DNA of 64,000 bases from Flavobacteriaceae bacterium (GTDB lineage: Bacteria; Bacteroidota; Bacteroidia; Flavobacteriales; Flavobacteriaceae). Positions 17,726 through 26,955 of the stretch are shown piece by piece. Made by a program: the position numbers and the translations under genes. The DNA is taken from assembly GCA_013003555.1 (NCBI GenBank), contig JABDIV010000082.1, forward strand, positions 44,993 through 108,992. Direction: 5' to 3'. The notes below the pieces were generated by a model. It was not told the DNA's origin, searched no databases, and was given only the letters and a program-made list of their open reading frames with translations. The first letter of the stretch is position 1, and each line of letters begins with the position of its first letter.

Positions 17726-19132
17726 TTAATTTCGATTTCTTTTTCGGGTCTTGGTGTTAAAACCAGGTCCTCCGGCATTAGCCGTAATATCAGTTCCCAT
17801 GTAATCCTGAACGGTTCTAAACCCGATATAACTTCTTGCTGAATCGGCGTACTCATAATCTCTTGAGCTAACCTGCAAGAAATAAGCAACATCTTTCCAT
17901 GAGCCACCACGAACAACTTTACGCTCGTTTTCTTCGTCATTTACACTCGGATTAAAGGTTGCTGAATATTCATATGAATTGGGGTCGTAAGATGAGTGCA
18001 CCCATTCCGATACGTTACCGGCCATATTATATAGGTTATAGTCGTTCGGCTCATAAGCGTCAGCCTCAACGGTGTAAAGTGCCTGATCGGCAGCATAATC
18101 ACCACGTAAAGGTTTAAAGTTTGCCATAAAACATCCACGGTCATTTTTTGCATAAGGACCTCCCCATGGGAAAGTTGCACCTTGAAGACCACCGCGTGCG
18201 GCATACTCCCATTCTGCTTCTGAAGGCAGTCGGTATGAGTTCACAAACTGACGATCTCTTGATTTCTGATACGAATTATGATATAAGGTTCGCCATTGGC
18301 AGAATGCCTTGGCTTGTTGCCACGATATACCAACCACCGGATAATCACCATAAGCATCGTGCCAGAAGTAATCATTATGCATCGGTTCATTGTATGAATA
18401 GGAGAAATCCCTGATCCAAACGGTCGTGTCTGGATAAACCTCAACCTCTTCTGTGATAATTACATCACTACGGCTAAGTTCCTTATACTTCGCGGCTGTT
18501 TCAACATCCATGTATTTATACTGAAATTTGAATTTTGAAACATCCCAGGTTCGCTGACCGTTATACGACTCCTCGATCGGCAAGTACATCGTATCCATGA
18601 TTTCTGCGTAGTATTCATCGGGGTAATCATCGGTATCGAATATCAGATCTACATCTTGATTCAGTTTTCGACCTTCATATCCTGTTGGCCCCATACCACT
18701 ATAGTTATCGAGCATGTACTTTTCATATACACTTAAATTTGCCGTATCGGCATCTTTAAATGCGAACTCACCAGATCCACCATCACCAGGTGTTAGACCA
18801 TATTCATCAGCTAAAATCGCTAATTTAGTCCGGATAGTAGAATCGCGAACCCAATTTACGAACTGACGGTATTCGCTGTTAGTGATTTCTGTTTCATCCA
18901 TATAAAAGGCTCGGACCGTTACGGTCTTAGTTGGTGCGTTTTGCACACCGGCCAGATCATCATCCGACTTACCCATTATATAAGCTCCTCCGGGGACAAG
19001 AGACATTCCATATGGCTCTTCCGGATGCCATTTTTTTCCTTTGACACCGACCAATTGACCCCGGTCACCCGAGCCACAACTGGCAAGCAAAGCTAAAACT
19101 GCGGTTAATAAAACAAACTTCTTCATATACAT
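17726..19132 (-). CDS. gldK: Gliding motility / T9SS lipoprotein GldK
   Basis: Outer-membrane-associated lipoprotein that forms the periplasmic ring with GldN. The lipobox LLASC puts the lipidated Cys at residue 19. The rest is a formylglycine-generating-enzyme/sulfatase-modifying fold (MSLVPGGAYIMG near 43-54, TEITNSEYRQFVNW near 82-95, RLPSEAEWEYAARGG and NVSEWV later), used structurally rather than catalytically. ATG codons at residues 1 and 3 are both possible starts. First gene of the operon, preceded by a good promoter. Confidence 0.96.
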   Translation of the reverse strand: MYMKKFVLLTAVLALLASCGSGDRGQLVGVKGKKWHPEEPYGMSLVPGGAYIMGKSDDDLAGVQNAPTKTVTVRAFYMDETEITNSEYRQFVNWVRDSTIRTKLAILADEYGLTPGDGGSGEFAFKDADTANLSVYEKYMLDNYSGMGPTGYEGRKLNQDVDLIFDTDDYPDEYYAEIMDTMYLPIEESYNGQRTWDVSKFKFQYKYMDVETAAKYKELSRSDVIITEEVEVYPDTTVWIRDFSYSYNEPMHNDYFWHDAYGDYPVVGISWQQAKAFCQWRTLYHNSYQKSRDRQFVNSYRLPSEAEWEYAARGGLQGATFPWGGPYAKNDRGCFMANFKPLRGDYAADQALYTVEADAYEPNDYNLYNMAGNVSEWVHSSYDPNSYEYSATFNPSVNDEENERKVVRGGSWKDVAYFLQVSSRDYEYADSARSYIGFRTVQDYMGTDITANAGGPGFNTKTRKRNRN

Positions 19133-19174
19133 AAACTCGAGGTTAATTAATGTGATTTGTCATTTACGAGGCTC

Positions 19175-19205
19175 CAAACATATTTCTTATTTTCCAAAAA
19201 AACAA
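19175..19205 (-). promoter_or_regulatory. Promoter of gldKLMN
   Basis: On the minus strand TTG (19203-19205) is followed after exactly 20 bases by TATGTTTG (19175-19182), a full match to the Bacteroidota TTG-N17-23-TAnnTTTG promoter, about 43 bases before the gldK ATG. This argues that gldKLMN is transcribed independently of the upstream ureohydrolase-like gene. Confidence 0.72.
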
Positions 19206-19281
19206 CTTTTTAAACGAAAAAATTGCATTTTATCCTAAAAAAATGCATTTCGTCGATGTTTTTGCGGTTAATCGAGAGCCT

Positions 19282-20448
19282 TTAAAGACTGTTTTTCTTA
19301 AACGCCTTATACCATCTTTCCGGTATTATTCCGTTAGTTGCATCCACATAATCCTCGTGCATGCATGGTAATAACGTGTGGCGCTTTAATTTATTATTAA
19401 CATTAGGTAAAAAAGGGATTTCAATCCACCAGCGGCCTGTCTTATTGCTTTTGAGAAATTTCAATTCGCTCTCATCAGCGAGTACGGTGAATTTTTGATA
19501 ATGGCGATCATCATCGAAGTCTTCATCCATAATTCTGCAATTGACGCCTTCAATAAAGTACCATATTATCTGAGCGATTAAAATAGCGGTCATATCATCG
19601 TCCTTCGAAGGTTTATATTCGAATATTCCAAAACTGGAAACTTTATTGCTTATCCCGGCATATCGTGATATGGCGCATATTTCCTTGCCATCGAAACCAT
19701 TTGGAGAGAAGCGTTGTCTTAGGCTGAGTTCGGCAGAGCGGACACTCCGAAGATCCAAACTCATTATGTTGGCATCGCGCAACACGGGTTCAACATGTTT
19801 AATATTCCCACTAACATCGCCCAGGCGGTATGCCTCGAAATAGAGTTTTTCCATGAGATCGATTTCATCCTGAGCATTAAAATAGGTTTGATATCCCAGG
19901 GTAGCATAATTGAAGAGATTGTAAGGTTTCTCCATAATAATTTTACCAAGAAAACTTTTATTGGTAATCGGTTTTGATGAATCACCAAGGTCAAAATTAC
20001 TATCTACATTAACAATATTAATCATTGGAATCAGGTCGTCATAAGCCCGATATACCGGATAGGTCAAATCCTGACTTCCTCCAAGTACAATTGGAATAAT
20101 ATTCCTCTTTAGCAGGTCATGGATAACTGAGCGAAGTGCGAAATAGGTGTCTTCAACCGTTTCACCAGCCTGAATATTGCCAAGATCGGCGATTAAAGAA
20201 GCCCAATTCCCCGGAAACAGCCCATAGAGTGCCGTCCGGATACCCTCAAAGCTGAGGTCTTCACCTATATAATCAACATCATTCCTGTTTTCAGGCACAC
20301 CGATGAGAGCGATTTTAACCTCGTCAAGATCGGGCACCCCAAATTGAGAAGAATGCACTTTTATCTGCCTCCCCAGGGCCTGTGCAGATAATAATTCGTT
20401 ATGAGCGACGACTCTATCTTCAACAGCTGAGAGGAAACTGAAATTCAT
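19282..20448 (-). CDS. Ureohydrolase (arginase) fold protein with degenerate metal site
   Basis: An arginase/formimidoylglutamase-like fold is recognisable from VLGGSQDLTY, NIVNVDSNFDLGD and IMSLDLRSVR, which align with the three metal motifs GGDH, DAHxD and SxDxD. Of the six usual manganese ligands, D149, D153 and D232 remain, but the His of the first motif is Q126, the middle His is N151 and the last Asp is R234. It is therefore unlikely to be a working binuclear Mn hydrolase. The length of 388 exceeds the usual 300-330, with an N-terminal extension and a C-terminal tail. It sits 3 bases after topA and directly upstream of gldK. Confidence 0.85.
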   Translation of the reverse strand: MNFSFLSAVEDRVVAHNELLSAQALGRQIKVHSSQFGVPDLDEVKIALIGVPENRNDVDYIGEDLSFEGIRTALYGLFPGNWASLIADLGNIQAGETVEDTYFALRSVIHDLLKRNIIPIVLGGSQDLTYPVYRAYDDLIPMINIVNVDSNFDLGDSSKPITNKSFLGKIIMEKPYNLFNYATLGYQTYFNAQDEIDLMEKLYFEAYRLGDVSGNIKHVEPVLRDANIMSLDLRSVRSAELSLRQRFSPNGFDGKEICAISRYAGISNKVSSFGIFEYKPSKDDDMTAILIAQIIWYFIEGVNCRIMDEDFDDDRHYQKFTVLADESELKFLKSNKTGRWWIEIPFLPNVNNKLKRHTLLPCMHEDYVDATNGIIPERWYKAFKKNSL

Positions 20449-20451
20449 TAT

Positions 20452-22941
20452 TTAATTCTTTTTGGTGGTGGATTTTCTTTTGGCAGTTCGTTTTTTAGGG
20501 GCGTGCTTTTTAAGAAGTTCTTTCGCTTGATCAAGAGTCATATCGGTTACATCAACACTTTTATCAAGCTCTATCTTTTGCTTTCCCTTAATAATATGGT
20601 GTCGACCCCATCTGGCTTTCTCCACTCTTATGTTCTCTTCTTCCCAATTATGAATAAGTTTATCCCGATCCTTTTGAAGCTTGGTCTCGATAAGCTCTTC
20701 AATTTCAGCTCCGGTTAAATTATCCCAATCGTATTTCTTATTCACATTTATAAACATATTATTCCATTTTATAAATGGTCCGAATCGCCCTTTTCCTTTT
20801 ACAACGGGTAATTCTTTATAGGTATAAATCGGTGCGTCGGCTTTTTGTTTTTCGATGATCAACTCAATGGCCTGATCAAGATCTAGACTCATGGGATTCA
20901 TCCCACCAGGAATTGAAATAAAGGTTTTACCATGTCGAACATATGGTCCGTACCGACCATTATTTACCTCAACAGGACTGCCCTCATAATCACCCAGCTG
21001 CCGTGGCAATTTGAAAAGATCCATAGCTTCTTCATAGGTGATGGCATTTAACTGCTGATCTGGTGTTAAACTTGCAAATAGGGGTTTTTCTTCATCCTCC
21101 ACGGTTCCGATCTGAACCATTGGTCCGAATTTACCTAATTTAACACTGACTTGTCTGCCTGTCTCAGGGTCGGTTCCGAGTACACGCTCACCTGATTCTC
21201 TTTCAGCGTTTTCCTGAACATGTTCTACCTGTGGGTGAAAGTCCTTATAAAAAGACCGCATCATTTCGGTCCAATTCTCCTTACCCTCGGCAATCTCATC
21301 AAAATCCTCCTCGACTTTAGCGGTAAAATTGTAATCAAGGATCGACTCAAAATGATTGACCAGGAAATCGGTCACAATGAAACCAATATCGGTTGGCACC
21401 AGCTTTCCTTTATCAGATCCCACTTTTTCGTTCAATGTCTTTGAGATTATCTTATCAGACTCTAGTGTGAGTTGTGTATAATCTCTTATAGTACCCTCTA
21501 CCGTTCCTTTCTCTACATAACCTCTGTTTTGAATAGTCGATATTGTCGGTGCATATGTTGAGGGACGCCCGATGCCGAGTTCTTCTAATTTTTTAACCAA
21601 AGATGCTTCAGTATATCTATATGGCGGACGAGTATACCGTTCGGTTGCCGTAATATAATTTGAAAACAAATTTTGATCGACTTTAAGAGCGGGAAGCATG
21701 CCTTGCTGTTCGAAGTCCTCGTCATCTGTTCCTTCAAGATAAACCTTTAAAAACCCATCGAAAAGGATCATTTCTCCATTAGCTGTAAAACTTTCGCTCA
21801 CTTTTGAAGAGCTTATCTGCACGTTAGTACGTTCTAATTTGGCAGCGCTCATTTGGGAGGCAATAGTCCGTTTCCAGATGAGTTCGTAAAGCCTGACTTG
21901 ATCTGCTTCGGCACTGATCTGCTGTTTTGAGAAGTCGGTTGGCCGTATGGCCTCATGTGCCTCCTGGGCGCCCTTGGCTTTACTTTTATAATTTCTAGGT
22001 GCACTGTACTTGTCTCCGAATCGATTATTTATTTCTGCTTCGGCAGCTTTCCTGGCCTCGCCAGACAGGTTGGTACTATCTGTTCGCATATATGTAATCA
22101 ATCCTGATTCGTACAACCGTTGCGCCATTGCCATTGTTTTGCTCACAGAGAAATATAATTTTCTTGAAGCTTCCTGTTGGAGGGTTGATGTTGTGAAAGG
22201 CGCTGCAGGAGATTTTGAAGCCGGTTTCTTATCCAAGCCTGAAACCACATATTCAGCTCCAATATTTTTTTGAAGGAATGACTCCGCTTCTTCTCGTGAA
22301 TTAAAGTTTTGAGGCAGACGGGCTTTAAAGGTCTGCCCGTTTTCTGTCCTGAACTCTGCATCGACACGGTAGGTTGCGACAGCTTTAAATTTCTCGATGT
22401 CCCGCTCGCGTTCAACGATCAATCTTACCGACACCGACTGAACACGACCTGCAGATAATCCGCTTTTAATCTTTCGCCATAAAACCGGACTCAATTCATA
22501 CCCTACGATCCGATCGAGCACGCGTCTTGCCTGCTGGGCATCAACCAGGTTATAGTCGATCCCTCTCGGATTTTCAATGGCTTTTTTTATAGCCGATTTG
22601 GTAATCTCATGAAAGACTATTCGTCTTATTTTGGATTTATCAAGTTTCAAGGTTTCGGCCAAATGCCATGCAATAGCTTCACCTTCCCGATCCTCATCAC
22701 TGGCCAGCCAGACGGTATCTGCCTTTTTTGCCAATTCCTTCAGCTTTTTTACTACAGCCTTTTTATCGTTTGATACCTTATATTTTGGTTTAAAATCCCC
22801 GTCTACGTCTACACCTAATTCCTTTGAAGGTAGATCGGCGATATGTCCGAAGCTTGACTCAACCTTAAAGTCTTTTCCTAGAAATTTCTCGATTGTCCTT
22901 GCCTTTGCAGGCGACTCAACGATCACTAAATTCTTTGCCAT
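20452..22941 (-). CDS. topA: DNA topoisomerase I
   Basis: Type IA topoisomerase relaxing negative supercoils. The TOPRIM domain has E9 and the acidic SDEDREGE at 81-88. The active-site tyrosine is Y284 in ITYMRTDST. The C-terminal part lacks Cys4 zinc fingers and instead carries repeats of the Topo_C_Rpt type (KLGKFGPMVQIG, NNGRYGPYVRHG, KGRFGPFIKWN), ending in a Lys/Arg-rich tail (KKRTAKRKSTTKK). The length of 829 is normal for the phylum. A TAnnTTTG box precedes the ATG. Confidence 0.97.
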   Translation of the reverse strand: MAKNLVIVESPAKARTIEKFLGKDFKVESSFGHIADLPSKELGVDVDGDFKPKYKVSNDKKAVVKKLKELAKKADTVWLASDEDREGEAIAWHLAETLKLDKSKIRRIVFHEITKSAIKKAIENPRGIDYNLVDAQQARRVLDRIVGYELSPVLWRKIKSGLSAGRVQSVSVRLIVERERDIEKFKAVATYRVDAEFRTENGQTFKARLPQNFNSREEAESFLQKNIGAEYVVSGLDKKPASKSPAAPFTTSTLQQEASRKLYFSVSKTMAMAQRLYESGLITYMRTDSTNLSGEARKAAEAEINNRFGDKYSAPRNYKSKAKGAQEAHEAIRPTDFSKQQISAEADQVRLYELIWKRTIASQMSAAKLERTNVQISSSKVSESFTANGEMILFDGFLKVYLEGTDDEDFEQQGMLPALKVDQNLFSNYITATERYTRPPYRYTEASLVKKLEELGIGRPSTYAPTISTIQNRGYVEKGTVEGTIRDYTQLTLESDKIISKTLNEKVGSDKGKLVPTDIGFIVTDFLVNHFESILDYNFTAKVEEDFDEIAEGKENWTEMMRSFYKDFHPQVEHVQENAERESGERVLGTDPETGRQVSVKLGKFGPMVQIGTVEDEEKPLFASLTPDQQLNAITYEEAMDLFKLPRQLGDYEGSPVEVNNGRYGPYVRHGKTFISIPGGMNPMSLDLDQAIELIIEKQKADAPIYTYKELPVVKGKGRFGPFIKWNNMFINVNKKYDWDNLTGAEIEELIETKLQKDRDKLIHNWEEENIRVEKARWGRHHIIKGKQKIELDKSVDVTDMTLDQAKELLKKHAPKKRTAKRKSTTKKN

Positions 22942-22961
22942 CTGTACTTTTTAAAGAGGTA

Positions 22962-22969
22962 CAAATGTA
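22962..22969 (-). promoter_or_regulatory. Candidate -7 promoter box for topA
   Basis: The minus strand reads TACATTTG, matching TAnnTTTG, about 20 bases before the topA ATG. An ATG trinucleotide rather than TTG sits 20 bases upstream of it. Confidence 0.42.
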
Positions 22970-23008
22970 GAAGTTTTTTTTCATTTCCATTTTCAGGGAA
23001 GATTTAAT

Positions 23009-23030
23009 AGTGGTCGTTTTCACCACTTTT
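23009..23030. terminator. Hairpin between the membrane-protein gene and topA
   Basis: AGTGGT at 23009-23014 pairs with ACCACT at 23022-23027 around a 7-base loop. The T run is on the plus strand; on the minus strand, where the genes lie, it is followed by ATTAAA. It is a weak terminator candidate. Confidence 0.35.
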
Positions 23031-23063
23031 TAGATATAAAAAACAAAATGTGTTGACTGATTT

Positions 23064-23876
23064 TTAGCCGTTCATATCCACTTCCCCTATCGATTCGATC
23101 GAGTCATTTTCGTCATCAAACCCGATGACGTCCTTATAAATAAAATACACCGGATGATAGTTAAAGGCGGCTGTAAATAGTGATCCTATACCACATAGAA
23201 GAAAACCGACGGTTGAAGCCAGAAGGGCAGATACCATTATCAAGCCGAAAGCTAAAAACCACTTCTTATTTCCTAATTTAAAACTGGTACTTACAATATC
23301 GCCAACCGATAGGTCCGGATTGAATCCCATTACGGGCGCAAGAAATGTAAAAGGCACGATAAGGTAGAATATCCCTAATATGCTCACAAAAAAAGTAGGC
23401 ACAACCAAAAGGGTTACTACGCCATAAACCAAGGCGGTAATAAGGACAAGAATAAAGGCTTTGGATAAGTATTTCCCTTTTAAAAAAATGAAGAAATCAT
23501 TGGTCACCACTTCCTGGTCATGGTCAAATTTAAAGAGTATGCGATAAAAGGCGGCATAAAGGCATAGTGACACTGAACTCATTACCATTATCCCGATCAG
23601 GAAAAATGAAATATACAGAATTGAAAACCCCGCCAGAAATTCTTCATAAACATGAGAATCAACATAACCGTTCTGGGACTCAGAGATTATTAAACCGATA
23701 AAGGGAATGTAAAAAATAATTAGAAATGGCAAGGCTAAGGCAAATATGAATAACTGTAAAATGAAACCCTGTAGCCATGATTTTTTAAAAAGATCGATGG
23801 ATTGACTAAAGATTATTCCAAAATCAAGTGGTGAAGCTCTATTGATTCTGTCATACAGCTGAGATAATGTTTTCAT
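23064..23876 (-). CDS. Multi-spanning membrane protein of unknown function
   Basis: A 270-residue protein with about six TM segments (near residues 36-62, 84-110, 139-160, 165-182, 208-232, 233-245) separated by short polar loops, with an acidic C-terminus (DDENDSIESIGEVD). No catalytic motif or transporter signature is visible. Similar flavobacterial proteins have been mislabelled as beta-carotene monooxygenase, which I do not support. It is divergent from miaB and has its own well-formed promoter. Confidence 0.75.
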   Translation of the reverse strand: MKTLSQLYDRINRASPLDFGIIFSQSIDLFKKSWLQGFILQLFIFALALPFLIIFYIPFIGLIISESQNGYVDSHVYEEFLAGFSILYISFFLIGIMVMSSVSLCLYAAFYRILFKFDHDQEVVTNDFFIFLKGKYLSKAFILVLITALVYGVVTLLVVPTFFVSILGIFYLIVPFTFLAPVMGFNPDLSVGDIVSTSFKLGNKKWFLAFGLIMVSALLASTVGFLLCGIGSLFTAAFNYHPVYFIYKDVIGFDDENDSIESIGEVDMNG

Positions 23877-23898
23877 TTGGCCGGAAGTCTTGAATACT

Positions 23899-23928
23899 CA
23901 AAGATAAGCCAATTAAAGCAGCATTCAA
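23899..23928 (-). promoter_or_regulatory. Promoter of the 23064-23876 membrane-protein gene
   Basis: On the minus strand TTG (23926-23928), 19 bases, then TATCTTTG (23899-23906) fully match the Bacteroidota consensus. It lies 22 bases from the ATG. Confidence 0.68.
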
Positions 23929-23943
23929 AGATGATTATAATAA

Positions 23944-23985
23944 TATGACACTTTGTCATAAAACTGCAAATAAATCGTATCTTTG
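23944..23985 (+). promoter_or_regulatory. miaB promoter with overlapping 7-bp palindrome
   Basis: TTG (23953-23955), 22 bases, TATCTTTG (23978-23985) form a consensus promoter 57 bases before the miaB ATG. The -33 region lies inside a perfect inverted repeat, TATGACA-CTT-TGTCATA (23944-23960), which is placed where a repressor would block the promoter. Confidence 0.6.
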
Positions 23986-24042
23986 CAGCTGCCTAAATAG
24001 TACAGGCATGAAAATTGACTCTAAAGGATTTCATGACAGAAC

Positions 24043-25488
24043 ATGGAGAAAATTATTGACGAAAATAAGCAAGGCGAATCTCTTATCCTGGATGATAAAA
24101 AGACAAATTCCCGCAAACTTTATATAGAAAGCTACGGATGCCAAATGAATTTCAGCGACAGTGAAATCGTGGCTTCCATTCTCTCAGAGGCTGGTTTTAA
24201 TACCACCAACAATATTGAAGATGCCGATCTCGTGCTTGTGAATACCTGTTCTATAAGGGAAAAAGCAGAGCAAACAGTACGGAAACGCCTTGAGAAATAC
24301 AATGCGATTAAACGGATTAATCCCGGGATGAAAATCGGTGTTCTTGGTTGTATGGCTGAACGTTTGAAGAGCAAATTCCTGGAAGAGGAGAAAATGATCG
24401 ATTTGGTGGTCGGGCCTGATGCCTACAAGGATTTACCCAATTTGATTGCGGAGGTCGATGAGGGCCGTAATGCGGTGAATGTCATTTTATCGAAGGAAGA
24501 AACCTATGGAGACATCGCTCCGGTTCGACTTAATAGTAATGGTGTAACAGCATTTGTATCAATAACTCGCGGATGTGACAACATGTGTACCTTTTGCGTC
24601 GTACCCTTCACAAGAGGTAGAGAACGCAGCCGGGATCCTCAGAGCATACTTAGTGAAATTCAGGATTTATGGGAAAAAGGATTTAAGGAAGTAACCCTGC
24701 TCGGTCAGAATGTTGATAGTTATTTGTGGTATGGTGGCGGACTTAAAAAAGATTTCGAAAAGGCTTCTGAAATTCAAAAAGCAACCGCTGTTAATTTTGC
24801 CGGCCTTTTGGAATTATGCGCCAAGTCCCAGCCTAAAATGAGGTTCCGGTTTTCAACGTCAAATCCCCAGGACATGACACTTGATGTGATTGAGACTATG
24901 GCAAAATACTCAAACATTTGCAAGTATATCCATCTACCGGTTCAAAGTGGAAGCGACAAAATTCTGAGGGCCATGAACAGGCAGCACACTCGTGAGGAAT
25001 ATTTCAATCTTATCAATAATATCCGTGAAATCATGCCAGATTGTTCTATAAGTCAGGACATGATAGCCGGCTTTCCAACCGAGACAGAAGACGATCATAA
25101 AGACACGTTGAGCCTAATGGAGTATGTTAAATATGATTTCGGATTTATGTTTGCTTATTCCGAGCGCCCCGGAACCCTTGCCGAACGAAAATTAAATGAT
25201 GACGTGCCTGAAGATATCAAAAAACGTCGCTTGAATGAAATCATACAATTACAACAAAAGCACGGCCTTTACAGAACGCGGCAACATCTCGGTAAAATTG
25301 AAGAAGTATTGATCGAAAAACCATCAAAAAAATCAAACGAACACTGGTCTGGAAGAAACAGCCAGAACACAGTTGTCGTTTTCCCGAAGGAACATTATAA
25401 GGTTGGGGAATTTGTGGATGTAAAAATCACCGACTGTACCTCTGCTACCTTGATTGGTGAGGCTGTCAGCTACTCAAAAAATAATTAA
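24043..25488 (+). CDS. miaB: tRNA-2-methylthio-N6-dimethylallyladenosine synthase MiaB
   Basis: Radical-SAM methylthiotransferase acting on i6A37 of tRNAs reading UNN codons. The N-terminal UPF0004 domain holds the auxiliary-cluster cysteines C33, C69 and C103. The radical-SAM cluster is C178, C182 and C185 (CDNMCTFC). A TRAM domain ends the protein ([12 protein letters not shown] region). The length of 481 includes a 25-residue polar N-terminal extension. It heads a forward operon; the next gene begins 3 bases after its stop. Confidence 0.97.
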   Translation: MEKIIDENKQGESLILDDKKTNSRKLYIESYGCQMNFSDSEIVASILSEAGFNTTNNIEDADLVLVNTCSIREKAEQTVRKRLEKYNAIKRINPGMKIGVLGCMAERLKSKFLEEEKMIDLVVGPDAYKDLPNLIAEVDEGRNAVNVILSKEETYGDIAPVRLNSNGVTAFVSITRGCDNMCTFCVVPFTRGRERSRDPQSILSEIQDLWEKGFKEVTLLGQNVDSYLWYGGGLKKDFEKASEIQKATAVNFAGLLELCAKSQPKMRFRFSTSNPQDMTLDVIETMAKYSNICKYIHLPVQSGSDKILRAMNRQHTREEYFNLINNIREIMPDCSISQDMIAGFPTETEDDHKDTLSLMEYVKYDFGFMFAYSERPGTLAERKLNDDVPEDIKKRRLNEIIQLQQKHGLYRTRQHLGKIEEVLIEKPSKKSNEHWSGRNSQNTVVVFPKEHYKVGEFVDVKITDCTSATLIGEAVSYSKNN

Positions 25489-25491
25489 CCT

Positions 25492-26742
25492 ATGGAATCT
25501 GTTCAAGCCATAAAACAACGTTTTGGGATTATAGGTAATGATCCCGGATTGAACCGGGCCATCGAAAAAGCCATCCAGGTGGCCGCCACCGACATATCGG
25601 TTTTAGTGACAGGAGAAAGCGGTGTTGGTAAAGAATCCATACCGAAGATCATTCACCAACTGTCTCATCGCAAACACGGTAAGTATATAGCGGTTAACTG
25701 TGGCGCTATACCAGAGGGTACGATTGACAGTGAGCTATTCGGTCATGAAAAAGGTGCATTTACCGGAGCAACCCAAACCCGTTCAGGTTATTTTGAAGTG
25801 GCCGATGGCGGAACTATATTCCTCGATGAGGTGGGTGAACTTCCTTTGACCACCCAGGTCAGATTATTGCGTGTTCTTGAGAATGGCGAATTCATTAAGG
25901 TAGGATCAAGCAAGGTTCAAAAAACCGATGTAAGGATTGTGGCCGCAACCAATCAAAACATGTTTGAAGCCATTAATAAGGAGCGATTTCGAGAGGATCT
26001 TTATTATAGATTAAGCACAGTTGACGTGCATTTACCGGCCTTAAGAGAACGCCTGGACGACATACATTTGCTCTTTCGGAAATTTGCCAGTGATTTTGCC
26101 CTAAAGTATAAAATGCCAACTATTCGTCTGGCTGATGATGCTTTAAACGTTTTGCTCAATTACCGGTGGAGCGGAAATATCCGTCAGCTGCGAAACGTAG
26201 CCGAACAGATCTCTGTACTTGAGAAAAACAGAACCATAACGGCAGCAACTCTGTCTGCCTATTTACCTGATGTCGGATCAAATTTGCCCGCTGTCATTGA
26301 GAAAACAAAAAAAGATGGCGATTTCAGCAACGAGCGTGAGATTCTTTATAAAGTTCTTTTCGACATGAAGAATGATCTCAACGATCTGAAAAAATTAACC
26401 ATGGAACTCATGCAGAGCGGTAATGCTCAGGATGTTCAGCAAAAAAATCAGGGGCTTATCGAAAAGATTTATGGTGAAGCGGATTCCAAGGAACCTGAAA
26501 TGGAGGTTTTACCGGTTCCCCAGCCAACTGAAACTGAACGCAGTGTTATTCCCACGACAAAAGACCGTTATGATTATGCCGAAGAAGTCGAGGAAGAAGA
26601 AACCCTTTCACTTCATGATAAAGAGCTGGAACTGATTAAAAAATCTTTGGAGCGTCATAAAGGAAAGCGCAAATTGGCAGCTGCAGAATTAGGCATTAGT
26701 GAAAGAACTCTATATCGAAAGATCAAGCAATATGATCTCTAA
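25492..26742 (+). CDS. Sigma-54-dependent activator without a receiver domain
   Basis: AAA+ enhancer-binding protein that would remodel RpoN-RNA polymerase. Walker A is GESGVGKE at 41-48, the sigma-54 contact loop GAFTGA lies at 88-93, Walker B has D112-E113, and an arginine-finger segment (LRVLENGEF, then REDLYYRL) follows. A Fis-type helix-turn-helix forms the last 40 residues (KLAAAELGISERTLYRKI). There is no N-terminal receiver or sensor domain, since the AAA+ module starts at residue 11. A 110-residue acidic linker separates AAA+ from the HTH. The operon context with lptE suggests an envelope role, but that is inference. Confidence 0.92.
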   Translation: MESVQAIKQRFGIIGNDPGLNRAIEKAIQVAATDISVLVTGESGVGKESIPKIIHQLSHRKHGKYIAVNCGAIPEGTIDSELFGHEKGAFTGATQTRSGYFEVADGGTIFLDEVGELPLTTQVRLLRVLENGEFIKVGSSKVQKTDVRIVAATNQNMFEAINKERFREDLYYRLSTVDVHLPALRERLDDIHLLFRKFASDFALKYKMPTIRLADDALNVLLNYRWSGNIRQLRNVAEQISVLEKNRTITAATLSAYLPDVGSNLPAVIEKTKKDGDFSNEREILYKVLFDMKNDLNDLKKLTMELMQSGNAQDVQQKNQGLIEKIYGEADSKEPEMEVLPVPQPTETERSVIPTTKDRYDYAEEVEEEETLSLHDKELELIKKSLERHKGKRKLAAAELGISERTLYRKIKQYDL

Positions 26743-26757
26743 TTAATTATTAGCTTT

Positions 26758-26955
26758 ATGAAAGCCGTAGAAATTTTTATGATTCGCAAGTCTTTCGGGA
26801 GAAACAGCTCTGAAAAAATTCGAGCTGAAGCCGAGGCACTCGTTAACGAAAAACATTATCAGGGATATCGCGTCATCAATATCGATTTTGATGTAGCCGA
26901 CAATGCGGGCTATATTTACGCGTTTATAACCATGAAACGTCCAAATACTTATTAG
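26758..26955 (+). CDS. Small conserved-looking protein between sigma-54 activator and lptE
   Basis: A 65-residue protein of unknown function. It shows an opening MKAVEIFMIRKSFG, a charged helix (SSEKIRAEAEALVNEK), then beta-type segments (GYRVINIDFDVA, GYIYAFITMK). No signal peptide, TM helix or Cys motif is seen. Support for it being real is its tight position: it starts 16 bases after the activator stop, its own stop abuts the lptE ATG with no gap, and it fills the only space in the operon. Confidence 0.65.
   Translation: MKAVEIFMIRKSFGRNSSEKIRAEAEALVNEKHYQGYRVINIDFDVADNAGYIYAFITMKRPNTY

Noticed and set aside
17692..19000. Alternative minus-strand frames inside gldK (17692-17940, 17941-18204, 18241-18444)
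   Set aside because: They overlap gldK in other frames, lack conserved features and are explained as shadows.
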